DNA from: Tardiphaga sp. P9-11
GTDB taxonomy: Bacteria > Pseudomonadota > Alphaproteobacteria > Rhizobiales > Xanthobacteraceae
Direction: 5' to 3'
Length of the DNA: 64,000 bases
NCBI RefSeq assembly: GCF_008329525.1
Contig: NZ_NPKQ01000004.1
Coordinates: forward strand, 248,001 to 312,000
This document shows positions 36,184 to 44,885 of this stretch, one piece after another; positions within the stretch are counted from its first letter, which is position 1, and the number at the start of each line of letters is the position of its first letter. A program made the position numbers and the translations under genes. A model generated the notes under the pieces. The model ran no database searches. It had not been told where the DNA came from and saw only the letters and a list, made by a program, of their open reading frames with translations.

Positions 36184-36657
36184 TCAGTCGACGGTCTCTG
36201 TCGCGGTCGCGCCTGTCTTGCCGGTGTAGTTGGCCACGGCATCGCGAAAGGCATGGACCTCGCTGTTCAGGGCGATCAACCGTTCCGGCGTCATGCCGGC
36301 CGCGGCGAACAACGTCTCGCCAAGGCAGCGGGATTTTTCGCGCAGAACCATGCCTTTGGCAGTGAGGCTGACAACGACCTGCCGCTCATCGTCCGGATTG
36401 CGCTTGCGCGCAACGAAGCCGGCCTGTTCGAGCCGCTTCACCAGCGGCGTGACTGTGCTCGATTCCAGTGCCAGCCGGTCGGCGATGCCGCCGACGCTCT
36501 GTGCACCGCCCTCCCACAATGTGCTCAGCACGAGATATTGCGGGTAGGTGATCTCGAGCGCGTCGAGCAGCGGCTTGTAGGCCCGGCCGATGGCCATGCT
36601 GGCGCTGTAGAGCGAAAAACAGAGCTGGTGATCCAGCGGAATGTCGGCGGGCACCAT
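36184..36657 (-). CDS. MarR-family regulator, OhrR-like
   Basis: Protein of 157 residues. LDHQLCFSLYSASMAIGRAYKPLL (in two blocks LDHQLCFSLYS and AYKPLLDALEITYPQYLVL) is nearly diagnostic of OhrR: the Cys in HQLCF is the peroxide-sensing residue. The winged helix (IADRLALESSTVTPLVKRLE) and the wing KRNPDDERQ follow. OhrR normally represses the hydroperoxide reductase ohr, but here the divergent neighbour is a membrane protein. GAGGAG before ATG 36657 fixes the start. The operator pair lies in the gap. Confidence 0.88.
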   Translation of the reverse strand: MVPADIPLDHQLCFSLYSASMAIGRAYKPLLDALEITYPQYLVLSTLWEGGAQSVGGIADRLALESSTVTPLVKRLEQAGFVARKRNPDDERQVVVSLTAKGMVLREKSRCLGETLFAAAGMTPERLIALNSEVHAFRDAVANYTGKTGATATETVD

Positions 36658-36692
36658 GGCAATTCTCCTCACGTCAATATCACAATAATGTA

Positions 36693-36752
36693 TATCGCGA
36701 TAAATAAAACTGGACAAGGCATCCTGCTCGCGTCAAGAAGATTATCGCGATA
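36693..36752. promoter_or_regulatory. Twin operators of the OhrR-like regulator
   Basis: The same perfect palindrome TATCGCGATA occurs at 36693-36702 and 36743-36752, exactly 50 bases apart, embedded in AT-rich sequence between the divergent OhrR-like gene and the membrane protein gene. A third weak half, TTATCGTAATA, follows at 36757-36767. The spacing and position suggest two bound dimers controlling both promoters. Confidence 0.7.
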
Positions 36753-36837
36753 TTAATTATCGTAATATGTAATATGGCCAAAGCGTTCCCGCCATCCCGG
36801 TGAGGGGCGCCCGGTCACAGATCTGATGGAGACCAGC

Positions 36838-37413
36838 ATGGCCGCCCCACAGGGAACCGCCAGCCTGCAGGCTTTGGATACGGGCGGTCTCGCCCGCTAT
36901 TACCTCATTCGCGGCATCGTCGCGGCGGCCTGGGTGGCAGCTGCCGCCACTGTCGGCGTGTCATCCGCGGGAGCGGCCGCCATCCTGCTGGTCAGCTATC
37001 CCGCCTGGGATGCGCTGGCGAACTGGTTCGATGCCAACGGGAGTGGCGGGCTGCTGGCCAATCCCTCGCAGGCGCTGAATGTGGGCGTGAGCGTCGTTGC
37101 GGCGCTGGCGGTGGCCTTCGCCTTGCGCACCGGCATGAATGCCGTGCTGGCAGTTTTCGGCATTTGGGCTGCGCTGGCGGGTCTCGCACAACTCGTGACG
37201 GGCGTGCGGCGCTGGCGCGCATTTGGCGCGCAATGGGCGATGATCCTGAGCGGCGCGCAGTCGACCGCGGCCGGCCTGTTTTTTATCAAGCAGGCGGGCG
37301 GCGCCACGGTGCCGACGATTGTGGACATCGCACCCTATGCCGGCTTCGGCGCGTTCTATTTTCTGGTGTCCGCGCTGTGGCTGATATTCGCGAACCGCAG
37401 ACGCGCGGCCTGA
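36838..37413 (+). CDS. Multi-pass membrane protein, likely OhrR target
   Basis: Protein of 191 residues with about six hydrophobic helices (first at 17-40, YYLIRGIVAAAWVAAAATVG; last at 165-185, FGAFYFLVSALWLIFA). The short soluble loop SYPAWDALANWFDANGSG lies between helices 2 and 3. It resembles HdeD/DUF308-style membrane proteins in layout only. TGGAG at 36829-36833 supports ATG 36838 over 36826. Divergent from the OhrR-like gene with shared operators, so it is probably induced by organic peroxides or a similar signal. Confidence 0.65.
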   Translation: MAAPQGTASLQALDTGGLARYYLIRGIVAAAWVAAAATVGVSSAGAAAILLVSYPAWDALANWFDANGSGGLLANPSQALNVGVSVVAALAVAFALRTGMNAVLAVFGIWAALAGLAQLVTGVRRWRAFGAQWAMILSGAQSTAAGLFFIKQAGGATVPTIVDIAPYAGFGAFYFLVSALWLIFANRRRAA

Positions 37414-37555
37414 TCTCGCAGGCATGCCAGTGATGCCCGCTCGGCATCACCAGCCGCCTCTGTGGATGATACCCAGTTTGCTGTCAGGCGAAGCCGTTTG
37501 ATCTGCTAGTCAGATTGGAACAACGATCACTCCAGGCAGGCACGGCGAAGATCTC

Positions 37556-37903
37556 ATGGCGATCACCATCTACGGCATCAAGAATTGCGATACGATGAAG
37601 AAGGCCCGCGCATGGCTCGACAGCCACAGCGTCGGCTACAGCTTTCACGACTATAAGGCCGAAGGCATAGACAAGGCCCGGTTGCAGCGCTGGGCCAAGG
37701 AGGTTGGGTGGGAGACACTGCTCAATCGCGCCGGCACTACGTTCCGCAAGCTCGATGACGCTGCCAAGGAAGGTCTGAACGAGAGCAAGGCGATCGAGCT
37801 GATGCTCGAACAGCCATCGATGATCAAGCGCCCGGTGCTGGATCTCGGCGGCAAGCTCGTGGTCGGATTCAAGCCCGAGATTTACGCGAAGGATGTGAAG
37901 TAA
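37556..37903 (+). CDS. ArsC/Spx-family reductase (YffB-like)
   Basis: Thioredoxin-fold protein of 115 residues starting MAITIYGIKNCDTMKKARAW, with a single Cys in KNCDT in place of the CxxC of Spx. SIMKRP-type ending KRPVLDLGGKLVVGFKPEIY is the ArsC-family RPxL region. YffB-like members lack arsenate activity in most tests and may act as glutathione-dependent reductases. It stands alone; no ars genes adjoin. Confidence 0.9.
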   Translation: MAITIYGIKNCDTMKKARAWLDSHSVGYSFHDYKAEGIDKARLQRWAKEVGWETLLNRAGTTFRKLDDAAKEGLNESKAIELMLEQPSMIKRPVLDLGGKLVVGFKPEIYAKDVK

Positions 37904-37906
37904 AGT

Positions 37907-38509
37907 TCAGTCGATCTCGACGACGTCGCCGGCTGCGATGCGGTTCGGCGCACGATAGGACAGGTTGCGATCGAGCACAGCGCGAAGTTTCGGCACCGGC
38001 GCGCTGCGATGGCCGCGCATCAGATTTCTAATTTCGAAGCCGCCGTCCTCGCTGATGGTCTTGAGCGACGCGATGATGTGGGTGACGCCGTCGCCTGATG
38101 AGAACGGCATCAGCATCCGCTCGTAGGCAACAACGCGGCCGTTGACGTCGTCGATCATCGAGACGGTGTAAGTCGGCAGTTTGCGTGCGATGCATTCATG
38201 ATAGGCCGGCAGCACGACAGGGCCGAGGATCGGGCCGAGATAGTCGTCGAGGTAGCGGCCCTTGCCGGTGGTGCCATAGGCGCTCGCCATGCGGGTGCCG
38301 TTGCTGTCGATGATGAGCCGCGGGGGGGCCGTGCTGTGATCAACGATGTAGTCGACGAGATCAGGACGTTCCTCGTCTATCCGCTCCGGGTGATAGTCTG
38401 CGATATCGGGCAGGGCCTGTTGCGGCGCATAGAGCCGCAGCCAGCAATTCAGCAGATCGCGCTGCCGAACGGACTTCACCACGGACGCGTCGGCGCTCTG
38501 GAAGTCCAC
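37907..38509 (-). CDS. PAS_5-like domain protein
   Basis: About 200 residues. The N-terminus (SVRQRDLLNCWLRLYAPQQA, then LPDIADYHPERIDEERPDLV) resembles the alphaproteobacterial PAS_5 family, and strands RLIIDSNGTRMASAYGTTG, TVSMIDDVNGRVVAYERMLM and VTHIIASLKTIS form the rest of the PAS core. No output domain is attached, so it may sense a ligand and act by protein contact. I propose GTG 38509 (GGGGGA upstream); an in-frame TTG at 38560 would extend it. It converges with the ArsC-like gene with a 3-base gap. Confidence 0.6.
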   Translation of the reverse strand: MDFQSADASVVKSVRQRDLLNCWLRLYAPQQALPDIADYHPERIDEERPDLVDYIVDHSTAPPRLIIDSNGTRMASAYGTTGKGRYLDDYLGPILGPVVLPAYHECIARKLPTYTVSMIDDVNGRVVAYERMLMPFSSGDGVTHIIASLKTISEDGGFEIRNLMRGHRSAPVPKLRAVLDRNLSYRAPNRIAAGDVVEID

Positions 38510-38913
38510 GGCAACGATCCCCCTGACATCGATTGCCGGCAGTATGCGTGCACCGAGCAAATAATCAGTGAATGCGGGAAATCACCTCGCAATACAATTA
38601 ACGAGCGATTTTCGGGGCCGTTTGCGGCGCAAACAGGTGGCGCGTTCTGCACGATAGAGCGATCGCATCCAGGCTTTGCTTTCTGCATGTGCGAGAGCCT
38701 AACTGCCTACGACTAAGGGCGAAGTTGGTGTGACAGGCGGTCCACGCAATTGTGCCGCATTGCACCTTGCGTTCGCCGCCGCGTTGACGGCATATTCGCG
38801 CCACTCGATGTGGCCGCGCGGGGATGACTTTCAGTTTTCCCTGAAATGTGGCTGCGCAAAAAATTGGCCACTGGCGGAGACACGCGCCGGGAAGGTCGAT
38901 GGGGGAAATTTGC
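38510..38913. promoter_or_regulatory. Upstream region of the liv operon
   Basis: This 404-base non-coding stretch lies between the PAS gene and livG and must carry the liv promoter. A small inverted repeat GTTTGC-GGC-GCAAAC is at 38620-38634. I see no clear sigma-54 or Lrp consensus and no gene. Confidence 0.4.
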
Positions 38914-39663
38914 TTGACCGATGAGTTCATTCTCGAAACCAACGGACTGACCAAGGAATTTGCGGGCTTTTTCGCTGTCCGCGATGTCAGTCTCAAAGTT
39001 CGCCGCGGTACCATTCACGCTCTGATCGGCCCTAACGGTGCCGGGAAGACGACGTGTTTCAATCTGCTGACCAAGTTCATGCAGCCGTCCGCCGGACAGA
39101 TTTTCTACAAAGGCAAGGACATCACCGCGACGGCGCCTGCCGACGTGGCGCGTCTTGGCCTCGTGCGTTCGTTCCAGATCTCGGCGGTGTTTCCGCATCT
39201 GACGGCGCTGGAGAATGTCCGTGTTGCACTGCAGCGTCAGCATGGATCGTCGTTCGACTTCTGGCGATCCAAGAGCGTGCTGGATCAGTACAATCATCGC
39301 GCCGCCGAGCTGCTCGACGACGTCGGCCTCAGCGAATTCGCCAATACGCCCGCGGTGGAAATGCCCTATGGCCGCAAGCGGGCATTGGAGATCGCCACCA
39401 CGCTGGCGCTCGATCCGGAGATGATGCTGCTCGACGAACCGATGGCCGGCATGGGTCATGAGGACATCGACAAGATCGCAGCACTCATCAAGCGCATCTC
39501 GGCGAAGTACACGATCCTGATGGTCGAACATAACCTCAGTGTTGTGTCGAACCTGTCGGACATCATTACCGTTCTGACTCGCGGAAAGGTTCTTGCGGAA
39601 GGCAGCTATGCCGACCTCACCAAGGACGAGCGTGTCAAGGAAGCCTATCTGGGAGCCGGCTAA
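38914..39663 (+). CDS. livG: Branched-chain amino acid ABC transporter ATPase LivG
   Basis: ATP-binding subunit of 249 residues. Walker A is IGPNGAGKTTCFNLLTKF, the signature region reads EMPYGRKRALEIA in place of LSGGQ as in LivG proteins, and Walker B is MMLLDEPMAGM. The start is taken as TTG 38914, because GGGGGA at 38901-38906 is seven bases upstream and the product then begins MTDEFILETNGL as expected; ATG 38899 is possible. It heads a six-gene operon for import of branched-chain amino acids or related compounds. Confidence 0.93.
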   Translation: MTDEFILETNGLTKEFAGFFAVRDVSLKVRRGTIHALIGPNGAGKTTCFNLLTKFMQPSAGQIFYKGKDITATAPADVARLGLVRSFQISAVFPHLTALENVRVALQRQHGSSFDFWRSKSVLDQYNHRAAELLDDVGLSEFANTPAVEMPYGRKRALEIATTLALDPEMMLLDEPMAGMGHEDIDKIAALIKRISAKYTILMVEHNLSVVSNLSDIITVLTRGKVLAEGSYADLTKDERVKEAYLGAG

Positions 39664-40409
39664 TGGCTGACGTTAAAATGGCCGAACCGGCAAAGACCGC
39701 AGCGACCGGCAATCCAATTCTCAGCATCGAGAATCTCGAAGCCTGGTACGGTGAGTCGCACATTCTCCACGGCATCAATTTCAACGTGAAGCCGGGAGAG
39801 GTCGTCACGCTGCTCGGTCGCAACGGCGCCGGCAAGACCACGACGCTGAAGTCCATCATGGGCATCATCGGCAAGCGCACCGGCTCGATAAAGTTCGAAG
39901 GCAACGAGATCATCAAGACCTCGTCAGACAAGATCGCGAAGCAGGGCATCGCATTCTGCCCGGAAGAACGTGGCATCTTTTCCAGCCTCGACGTGAAAGA
40001 GAACCTGATGCTGCCGCCGACGATCCGGCCGGGCGGGTTGTCGCTGGATCAGATCTTCGAGCTGTTTCCAAACCTGAAAGAGCGTCTCAACAGCCAGGGG
40101 ACAAAACTCTCCGGCGGTGAGCAGCAGATGTTGGCGATCGGTCGTATCCTGCGCACCGGCGCGCGCTTCCTGATGCTGGACGAGCCGACCGAGGGTCTGG
40201 CGCCAGTCATCATCCAGCAGATCGGTCACACCATCGCGCGGCTGAAGTCGGAAGGTTTCACCATTTTGCTGGTCGAACAGAACTTCCGTTTCGCCGCCAC
40301 GGTGGCGGATCGCTACTACATCGTCGAGCACGGCAAGATCATCGATGGCTTCGCCAATTCGGAGCTGTCGGCGAATATGGACAAGCTGCATACGTATCTC
40401 GGCGTCTAA
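39663..40409 (+). CDS. livF: Branched-chain amino acid ABC transporter ATPase LivF
   Basis: Second ATPase subunit, 248 residues: Walker A LLGRNGAGKTTTLKSIMG, signature KLSGGEQQMLAIGR, Walker B FLMLDEPTEGLAP. It starts inside the livG stop (TAATG), so translation is coupled. It forms a heterodimer with LivG on the cytosolic face of the LivHM channel. The first about 18 residues (Ala/Lys-rich) are longer than the usual LivF start. Confidence 0.94.
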   Translation: MADVKMAEPAKTAATGNPILSIENLEAWYGESHILHGINFNVKPGEVVTLLGRNGAGKTTTLKSIMGIIGKRTGSIKFEGNEIIKTSSDKIAKQGIAFCPEERGIFSSLDVKENLMLPPTIRPGGLSLDQIFELFPNLKERLNSQGTKLSGGEQQMLAIGRILRTGARFLMLDEPTEGLAPVIIQQIGHTIARLKSEGFTILLVEQNFRFAATVADRYYIVEHGKIIDGFANSELSANMDKLHTYLGV

Positions 40410-40420
40410 ATATCGAATAA

Positions 40421-40440
40421 CGGACCGAGCCAACGGTCCG
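40421..40440 (+). terminator. Hairpin between livF and the first binding-protein gene
   Basis: CGGACCG (40421-40427) pairs with CGGTCCG (40434-40440) around AGCCAA. No T-run follows. Because the operon continues, it is more likely a processing or partial termination signal that lets binding proteins be expressed differently from the ATPases. Confidence 0.4.
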
Positions 40441-40480
40441 ACGATAGACACAACCATCAATACGGGTAGGGAAGCACAGA

Positions 40481-41701
40481 ATGAAGAAGGCCGTTTCGAC
40501 GTCGCTGCTGGGTTTAGCGCTGATGATGAGCGCAAGCTCGCTTGCGTTCGCCCAGGACAAGACCGCCAAGATCGGCGTACTGAACGATCAGTCCGGCCTC
40601 TATGCCGACGTCACCGGTGTCGGCTCGACGCTGGCCGCTCAGATGGCCGTCGAGGATTCCGGCCTTGCCGCCAAGGGCTGGAAGATCGACGTCGTGGTCG
40701 GTGACCACCAGAACAAGCCGGATATCGGCGTCAACATCGCGCGCCAGTGGTTCGACCGCGACAAGGTCGACGTGATCGTCGATGTGCCGACGTCCTCCGT
40801 CGGTCTCGCCGTCAACAACGTCGTCAAGGAAAAGAACGGCGTCTATTTGAATTCCGGCTCCGGCACATCCGATCTCTCCAATGCGCAGTGCTCGCCCAAC
40901 ACCATCCACTGGGCCTATGACACCTATCAATTGGCCAACGGCACCGGCTCGGCCATGGTCAAATCAGGCGGCGATACCTGGTTCTTCCTGACCGCGGACT
41001 ATGCTTTCGGCACCGCGCTCGAGCGCGACACCACCAACGCGGTGACCGCCATGGGCGGCAAGGTGCTCGGCAGCGTGCGCCCGCCGCTGAACACCGCCGA
41101 CTTCTCGTCGTTCCTGCTGCAGGCGCAGACTTCGAAGGCGAAGGTGATCGGTCTGGCGAATGCCGGCGGTGACACCATCAACTCGATCAAGCAGGCCTCG
41201 GAATTCGGCATCATCAAGGGTGGCCAGAAACTCGCTGGCCTGCTGATGTTCATTTCGGACGTCCATGCCCTGGGTCTGCCGGTTGCGCAAGGACTGAGCT
41301 TTACCGAGACCTTCTACTGGGATCTCAATGACGGTACGCGGTCGTTCTCCAAGCGCTTCCAGGAGCGCATGAAGAACAAGGCCATGCCGACCACGGTGCA
41401 GGCTGGCGTGTATTCGTCGCTGATCCACTACTTCAAGACCCTCGATGCCATGGGCGGCAACTCCCATGACGGGTTGAAGATCGTCGACAAGATGAAAGCG
41501 ACCCCGACCGATGACATCATCTTCGGCAAAGGCACGATCCAGCCGAACGGCCGCAAGCTGCACCCGGCCTATCTGTTCGAGGTCAAGAAGCCCGAGGAGT
41601 CGAAGGGACCTTGGGATTACTACAAGCTGGTGGCGACCATTCCCGCTGACCAGGCCTTTACGCCTCTCGACAAGAGCAGCTGTCCGCTCCTGAAGAAGTA
41701 A
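40481..41701 (+). CDS. Periplasmic binding protein 1 of the liv operon
   Basis: Protein of 406 residues with a signal peptide (MMSASSLAFAQ) and a type I binding-protein fold. Blocks are IGVLNDQSGLYADVTG, GDHQNKPDIGVNIARQWFDR, VVKEKNGVYLNSGSG, and TWFFLTADYAFGTALERDTT. It belongs to the Bradyrhizobium-type LivK-like family in which the ligand is often not a simple branched-chain amino acid. The next gene encodes an equal-length paralogue, roughly 70% identical by eye. Confidence 0.92.
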   Translation: MKKAVSTSLLGLALMMSASSLAFAQDKTAKIGVLNDQSGLYADVTGVGSTLAAQMAVEDSGLAAKGWKIDVVVGDHQNKPDIGVNIARQWFDRDKVDVIVDVPTSSVGLAVNNVVKEKNGVYLNSGSGTSDLSNAQCSPNTIHWAYDTYQLANGTGSAMVKSGGDTWFFLTADYAFGTALERDTTNAVTAMGGKVLGSVRPPLNTADFSSFLLQAQTSKAKVIGLANAGGDTINSIKQASEFGIIKGGQKLAGLLMFISDVHALGLPVAQGLSFTETFYWDLNDGTRSFSKRFQERMKNKAMPTTVQAGVYSSLIHYFKTLDAMGGNSHDGLKIVDKMKATPTDDIIFGKGTIQPNGRKLHPAYLFEVKKPEESKGPWDYYKLVATIPADQAFTPLDKSSCPLLKK

Positions 41702-41744
41702 GTGAACCTTCGCGCCTTTTAATAGTGTCCATTGTGAGGAAGTC

Positions 41745-42965
41745 ATGAGAAATACGATCTCTACTGCACTTCTCGGTACGGCGCTTTCGCTGGCCATGGC
41801 AGGTATCGCCATGGCACAGGATAAGACCGTCAAAATCGGCTCGCTCAGCGATCAGTCCGGCCTCTACGCCGATCTGGGTGGGCCGGGCTCGACGCTCGCC
41901 GCTCAAATGGCGGCCGAAGATTCCGGTCTGATGGCCAAAGGGTGGAAGATCGACATCATTTCCGGCGATCACCAGAACAAGCCGGATATCGGCTCCAACA
42001 TCGCCCGGCAGTGGTTCGACGTCGACAAGGTCGACACCATCGTCGATGTGCCGAATTCCGGCGTGGCGCTGGCGGTGAACAACGTCGTCAAAGAGAAGAA
42101 CGGCGTCTACATCAATTCGGGCGCTGCAACGTCGGATCTCACCAACGCGCAGTGTTCGCCGAACACCGTGCACTGGACCTATGACACCTACATGCTCGCG
42201 CATTCGACCGGGCAGGCGATGGTGAAGGCCGGCGGCGACAGCTGGTTCTTCCTCACGGCCGACTATGCCTTCGGTGCCGCACTCGAGCGTGACACGACCG
42301 AAGTCATCAAGGCCAATGGCGGCAAGGTAGTTGGCGGCGTCAAGCATCCGCTCAACACCGCCGACTTCTCGTCCTTCCTGCTGCAGGCGCAGTCGTCGAA
42401 AGCCAAGGTCATCGGTCTGGCCAATGCCGGCGGGGACACCACCAACTCGATCAAGCAGGCGGCTGAATTCGGCATCGCCAAGGGCGGTCAGAAACTCGCG
42501 GCGCTCCTGCTGTTCATCACGGACGTCAAGGCGATCGGTCTCGAAACCGCGCAGGGCCTCAGCTTCACCGAGACCTTCTATTGGGACCTGAACGACAAGA
42601 CCCGCGAATTCTCCAAGAAATTCGCGGCGCGCATGAAGAATGGCGCTCCGCCGTCGATGGTGCAGGCGGGCGTGTATGCCGGCCTGATCCACTACTTCAA
42701 GGCGCTGGAAGCGCTCGGCAGCAATCCGCATGATGGCGCCAAGGTCGTCGCCAAGATGAAGGAATTGCCGACCGACGATCCGCTGTTCGGGCAGGGCAAG
42801 ATCGAAGCCAATGGCCGCAAGATTCACCCGGGCTATCTGTTCGAGGTGAAGAAGCCGTCGGAATCGAAGGCGCCTTGGGATTTCTACAAGCTTGCTGGTA
42901 CCGTGCCGGCCGATCAGGCGTTTACGCCGATCGAAAAGAGCACCTGCGCGCTCCTGAAGAAATAA
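41745..42965 (+). CDS. Periplasmic binding protein 2 of the liv operon (tandem paralogue)
   Basis: Protein of 406 residues, colinear with the preceding paralogue over its whole length. Signal peptide MAGIAMAQDKTVKIG, then LSDQSGLYADLGGPGSTLA and GDHQNKPDIGSNIARQWFD. Differences cluster in the ligand-lining part: TSSVGL versus NSGVAL, SGSGTSDLSNAQ versus SGAATSDLTNAQ, and QLANGT versus MLAHST. These suggest that the two copies present different ligands to one LivHMGF channel. GAGGAAG precedes its ATG. Confidence 0.92.
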   Translation: MRNTISTALLGTALSLAMAGIAMAQDKTVKIGSLSDQSGLYADLGGPGSTLAAQMAAEDSGLMAKGWKIDIISGDHQNKPDIGSNIARQWFDVDKVDTIVDVPNSGVALAVNNVVKEKNGVYINSGAATSDLTNAQCSPNTVHWTYDTYMLAHSTGQAMVKAGGDSWFFLTADYAFGAALERDTTEVIKANGGKVVGGVKHPLNTADFSSFLLQAQSSKAKVIGLANAGGDTTNSIKQAAEFGIAKGGQKLAALLLFITDVKAIGLETAQGLSFTETFYWDLNDKTREFSKKFAARMKNGAPPSMVQAGVYAGLIHYFKALEALGSNPHDGAKVVAKMKELPTDDPLFGQGKIEANGRKIHPGYLFEVKKPSESKAPWDFYKLAGTVPADQAFTPIEKSTCALLKK

Positions 42966-42970
42966 GATCG

Positions 42971-43001
42971 TTGGCCCGGCGGCGTCACGCTGCCGGGCCA
43001 A
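42971..43001 (+). terminator. Strong hairpin between the binding-protein and permease genes
   Basis: TTGGCCCGGC (42971-42980) pairs perfectly with GCCGGGCCAA (42992-43001), and an inner GCG-TCA-CGC adds pairs. It lies 6 bases after the stop of the second binding protein and 30 bases before livH. Such hairpins are known to let binding proteins be made in excess over permeases by stabilising the upstream mRNA or causing partial termination. Confidence 0.6.
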
Positions 43002-43031
43002 TACTGTCCTGCGATAAGAGTTGAGAACAAC

Positions 43032-43907
43032 ATGTCGATCAATCTACAGGCCCTGTCTGCGCAATTGCTGGTCGGACTCATCAACGGCTCGTTCTATGCG
43101 CTGTTAAGTCTCGGCCTTGCCGTGATCTTCGGCATGCTGAACATTATCAATTTTGCCCATGGCGCCGTCTATATGATGGGGGCCTTCGCGGCTTACTTCC
43201 TCCTGAACATCGCGGGCATCGGGTACTGGCCGGCGCTGATCCTGGCGCCGCTGGCGGTCGGTCTGTTCGGCATGGTGATGGAACGCACCATGCTGAAATG
43301 GATCGCCAATCTCGACCATCTCTACGGCCTGCTGCTGACCTTCGGTCTGGCGCTGATCATCCAGGGTGTATTCCAGAACTATTTTGGCTCGTCGGGCCTG
43401 CCTTACGCCATTCCTGATGCGCTGAAGGGCGGCATGAATCTCGGCTTCATGTTCCTGCCGATCTATCGCGGCTGGGTAGTCATCTTCTCGCTCATCGTCT
43501 GTATCGCGACCTGGTTCCTGATCGAGCGCACGCGACTCGGCGCTTACCTGCGCGCCGCCACCGAAAATCCGACGCTGGTACGCGCCTTCGGCATCAACGT
43601 GCCGCTGATGATTACGCTGACCTATGGTCTCGGTGTCGGTCTGGCGGCACTTGCCGGCGTGCTGTCGGCGCCGATCAACCAGGTTCGCCCGCTGATGGGC
43701 GCTGACCTGATCATCGTCGTCTTCGCGGTCGTCGTGATCGGCGGCATGGGCTCGATCATGGGCTCGATCATCACCGGTTTCGCCCTCGGCATCATCGAGG
43801 GTCTGACCAAGTATTTTTACCCCGAGGCCTCCAACACCGTCGTCTTCGTGCTGATGGTGCTGGTGCTCCTTGTGAAACCTTCCGGACTGACGGGACGGGC
43901 TGCCTGA
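43032..43907 (+). CDS. livH: Branched-chain amino acid permease LivH
   Basis: Inner-membrane permease of 291 residues with about eight helices. The N-terminus LLVGLINGSFYALLSLGLAV and FGMLNIINFAHGAVYMMGAF are LivH signatures. The cytosolic coupling loop is RTRLGAYLRAATENPTLVRA, followed by FGINVPLMITLTYGLGVGLA. livM follows after a single base, so the pair is translated together to form the LivHM channel. Confidence 0.95.
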   Translation: MSINLQALSAQLLVGLINGSFYALLSLGLAVIFGMLNIINFAHGAVYMMGAFAAYFLLNIAGIGYWPALILAPLAVGLFGMVMERTMLKWIANLDHLYGLLLTFGLALIIQGVFQNYFGSSGLPYAIPDALKGGMNLGFMFLPIYRGWVVIFSLIVCIATWFLIERTRLGAYLRAATENPTLVRAFGINVPLMITLTYGLGVGLAALAGVLSAPINQVRPLMGADLIIVVFAVVVIGGMGSIMGSIITGFALGIIEGLTKYFYPEASNTVVFVLMVLVLLVKPSGLTGRAA

Positions 43908-43908
43908 T

Positions 43909-44877
43909 ATGACAACGATCACTGAAAACGCCGTTCCGTCACCCCGCCGCACCGTCAAGGACGAGATGGTCGCCTTCGCGATCATGACCGCGCTGTTGCT
44001 GGTCGTGCCGCTTACCGGCGTCTACCCGTTCTTCGTGATGCAGGCATTGTGCTTTGCGCTGCTCGCCTGCGCCTTCAATCTCCTGATCGGTTACGGCGGC
44101 CTGCTGTCGTTCGGCCACGCGATGTTCCTCGGCACCGCCGGTTACTGTACGGCGCATGCGCTGAAGGTCTGGGGCCTGACGCCCGAGCTCGGCATTATCG
44201 TTGGCGTCGTGGCGGCCGCAGCGCTGTCGGTCATCACCGGTCTCATCGCCATTCGTCGTCAGGGCATCTACTTCGCCATGATCACGCTGGCGCTGTCGCA
44301 GCTGCTGTTCTTCGTCTATCTGCAGACGCCGTTCACCCACGGTGAAGACGGCATCCAGGGCATTCCGCAGGGCATCCTGTTCGGCCTGTTCAACCTGTCG
44401 AAGCCGATCACGCTGTATTACGTGATCCTGGCCGGCTTCCTGTTGGGCTTCCTGATCATCTACCGTGCCATCAACTCGCCGTTCGGCGAGGTGCTGAAGG
44501 CGATCCGTGAGAACGAGCCGCGCGCGGTGTCGCTGGGCTACAAGACCGACCAGTACAAGCTCTTGGCCTATATCCTGTCCGGCACGCTGGCGGGCTTTGC
44601 TGGCGCGCTGAAGGTGTTCGTGGCGCAGAACGCCTCGCTCACCGACGTGCACTGGACCATGTCCGGTGAAATCGTGCTGATCACGCTGGTCGGCGGCCTC
44701 GGCACGCTGTTCGGGCCGGTGGTCGGCGCCTTCGTGATCATCGCCATGCAGCAGTATCTCGCCGGTTTCGGCCAGTGGGTGACGGTGATCCAGGGCGTGA
44801 TCTTCGTGGTCTGCGTGCTGACCTTCCGCCGCGGCGTCATTGGCGAAATCGCGCATTACTTCAAGCGCTCGCTGTAA
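43909..44877 (+). CDS. livM: Branched-chain amino acid permease LivM
   Basis: Permease of 322 residues with about nine helices. AFNLLIGYGGLLSFGHAMF is the LivM signature, the coupling region reads SPFGEVLKAIRENEPRAVSL, and VLITLVGGLGTLFGPVVGAF is a conserved late block. The C-terminus ends GEIAHYFKRSL; this exact ending is repeated as a ghost at 45575-45638 behind the next gene. Confidence 0.95.
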   Translation: MTTITENAVPSPRRTVKDEMVAFAIMTALLLVVPLTGVYPFFVMQALCFALLACAFNLLIGYGGLLSFGHAMFLGTAGYCTAHALKVWGLTPELGIIVGVVAAAALSVITGLIAIRRQGIYFAMITLALSQLLFFVYLQTPFTHGEDGIQGIPQGILFGLFNLSKPITLYYVILAGFLLGFLIIYRAINSPFGEVLKAIRENEPRAVSLGYKTDQYKLLAYILSGTLAGFAGALKVFVAQNASLTDVHWTMSGEIVLITLVGGLGTLFGPVVGAFVIIAMQQYLAGFGQWVTVIQGVIFVVCVLTFRRGVIGEIAHYFKRSL

Positions 44878-44885
44878 GGTCGGCG

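Noticed and set aside
38510-38913. Sigma-54 promoter for the liv operon
   Set aside because: No GG-N10-GC match with the right spacing was found; TGTGCCGCATTGCA near 38752 has wrong spacing.
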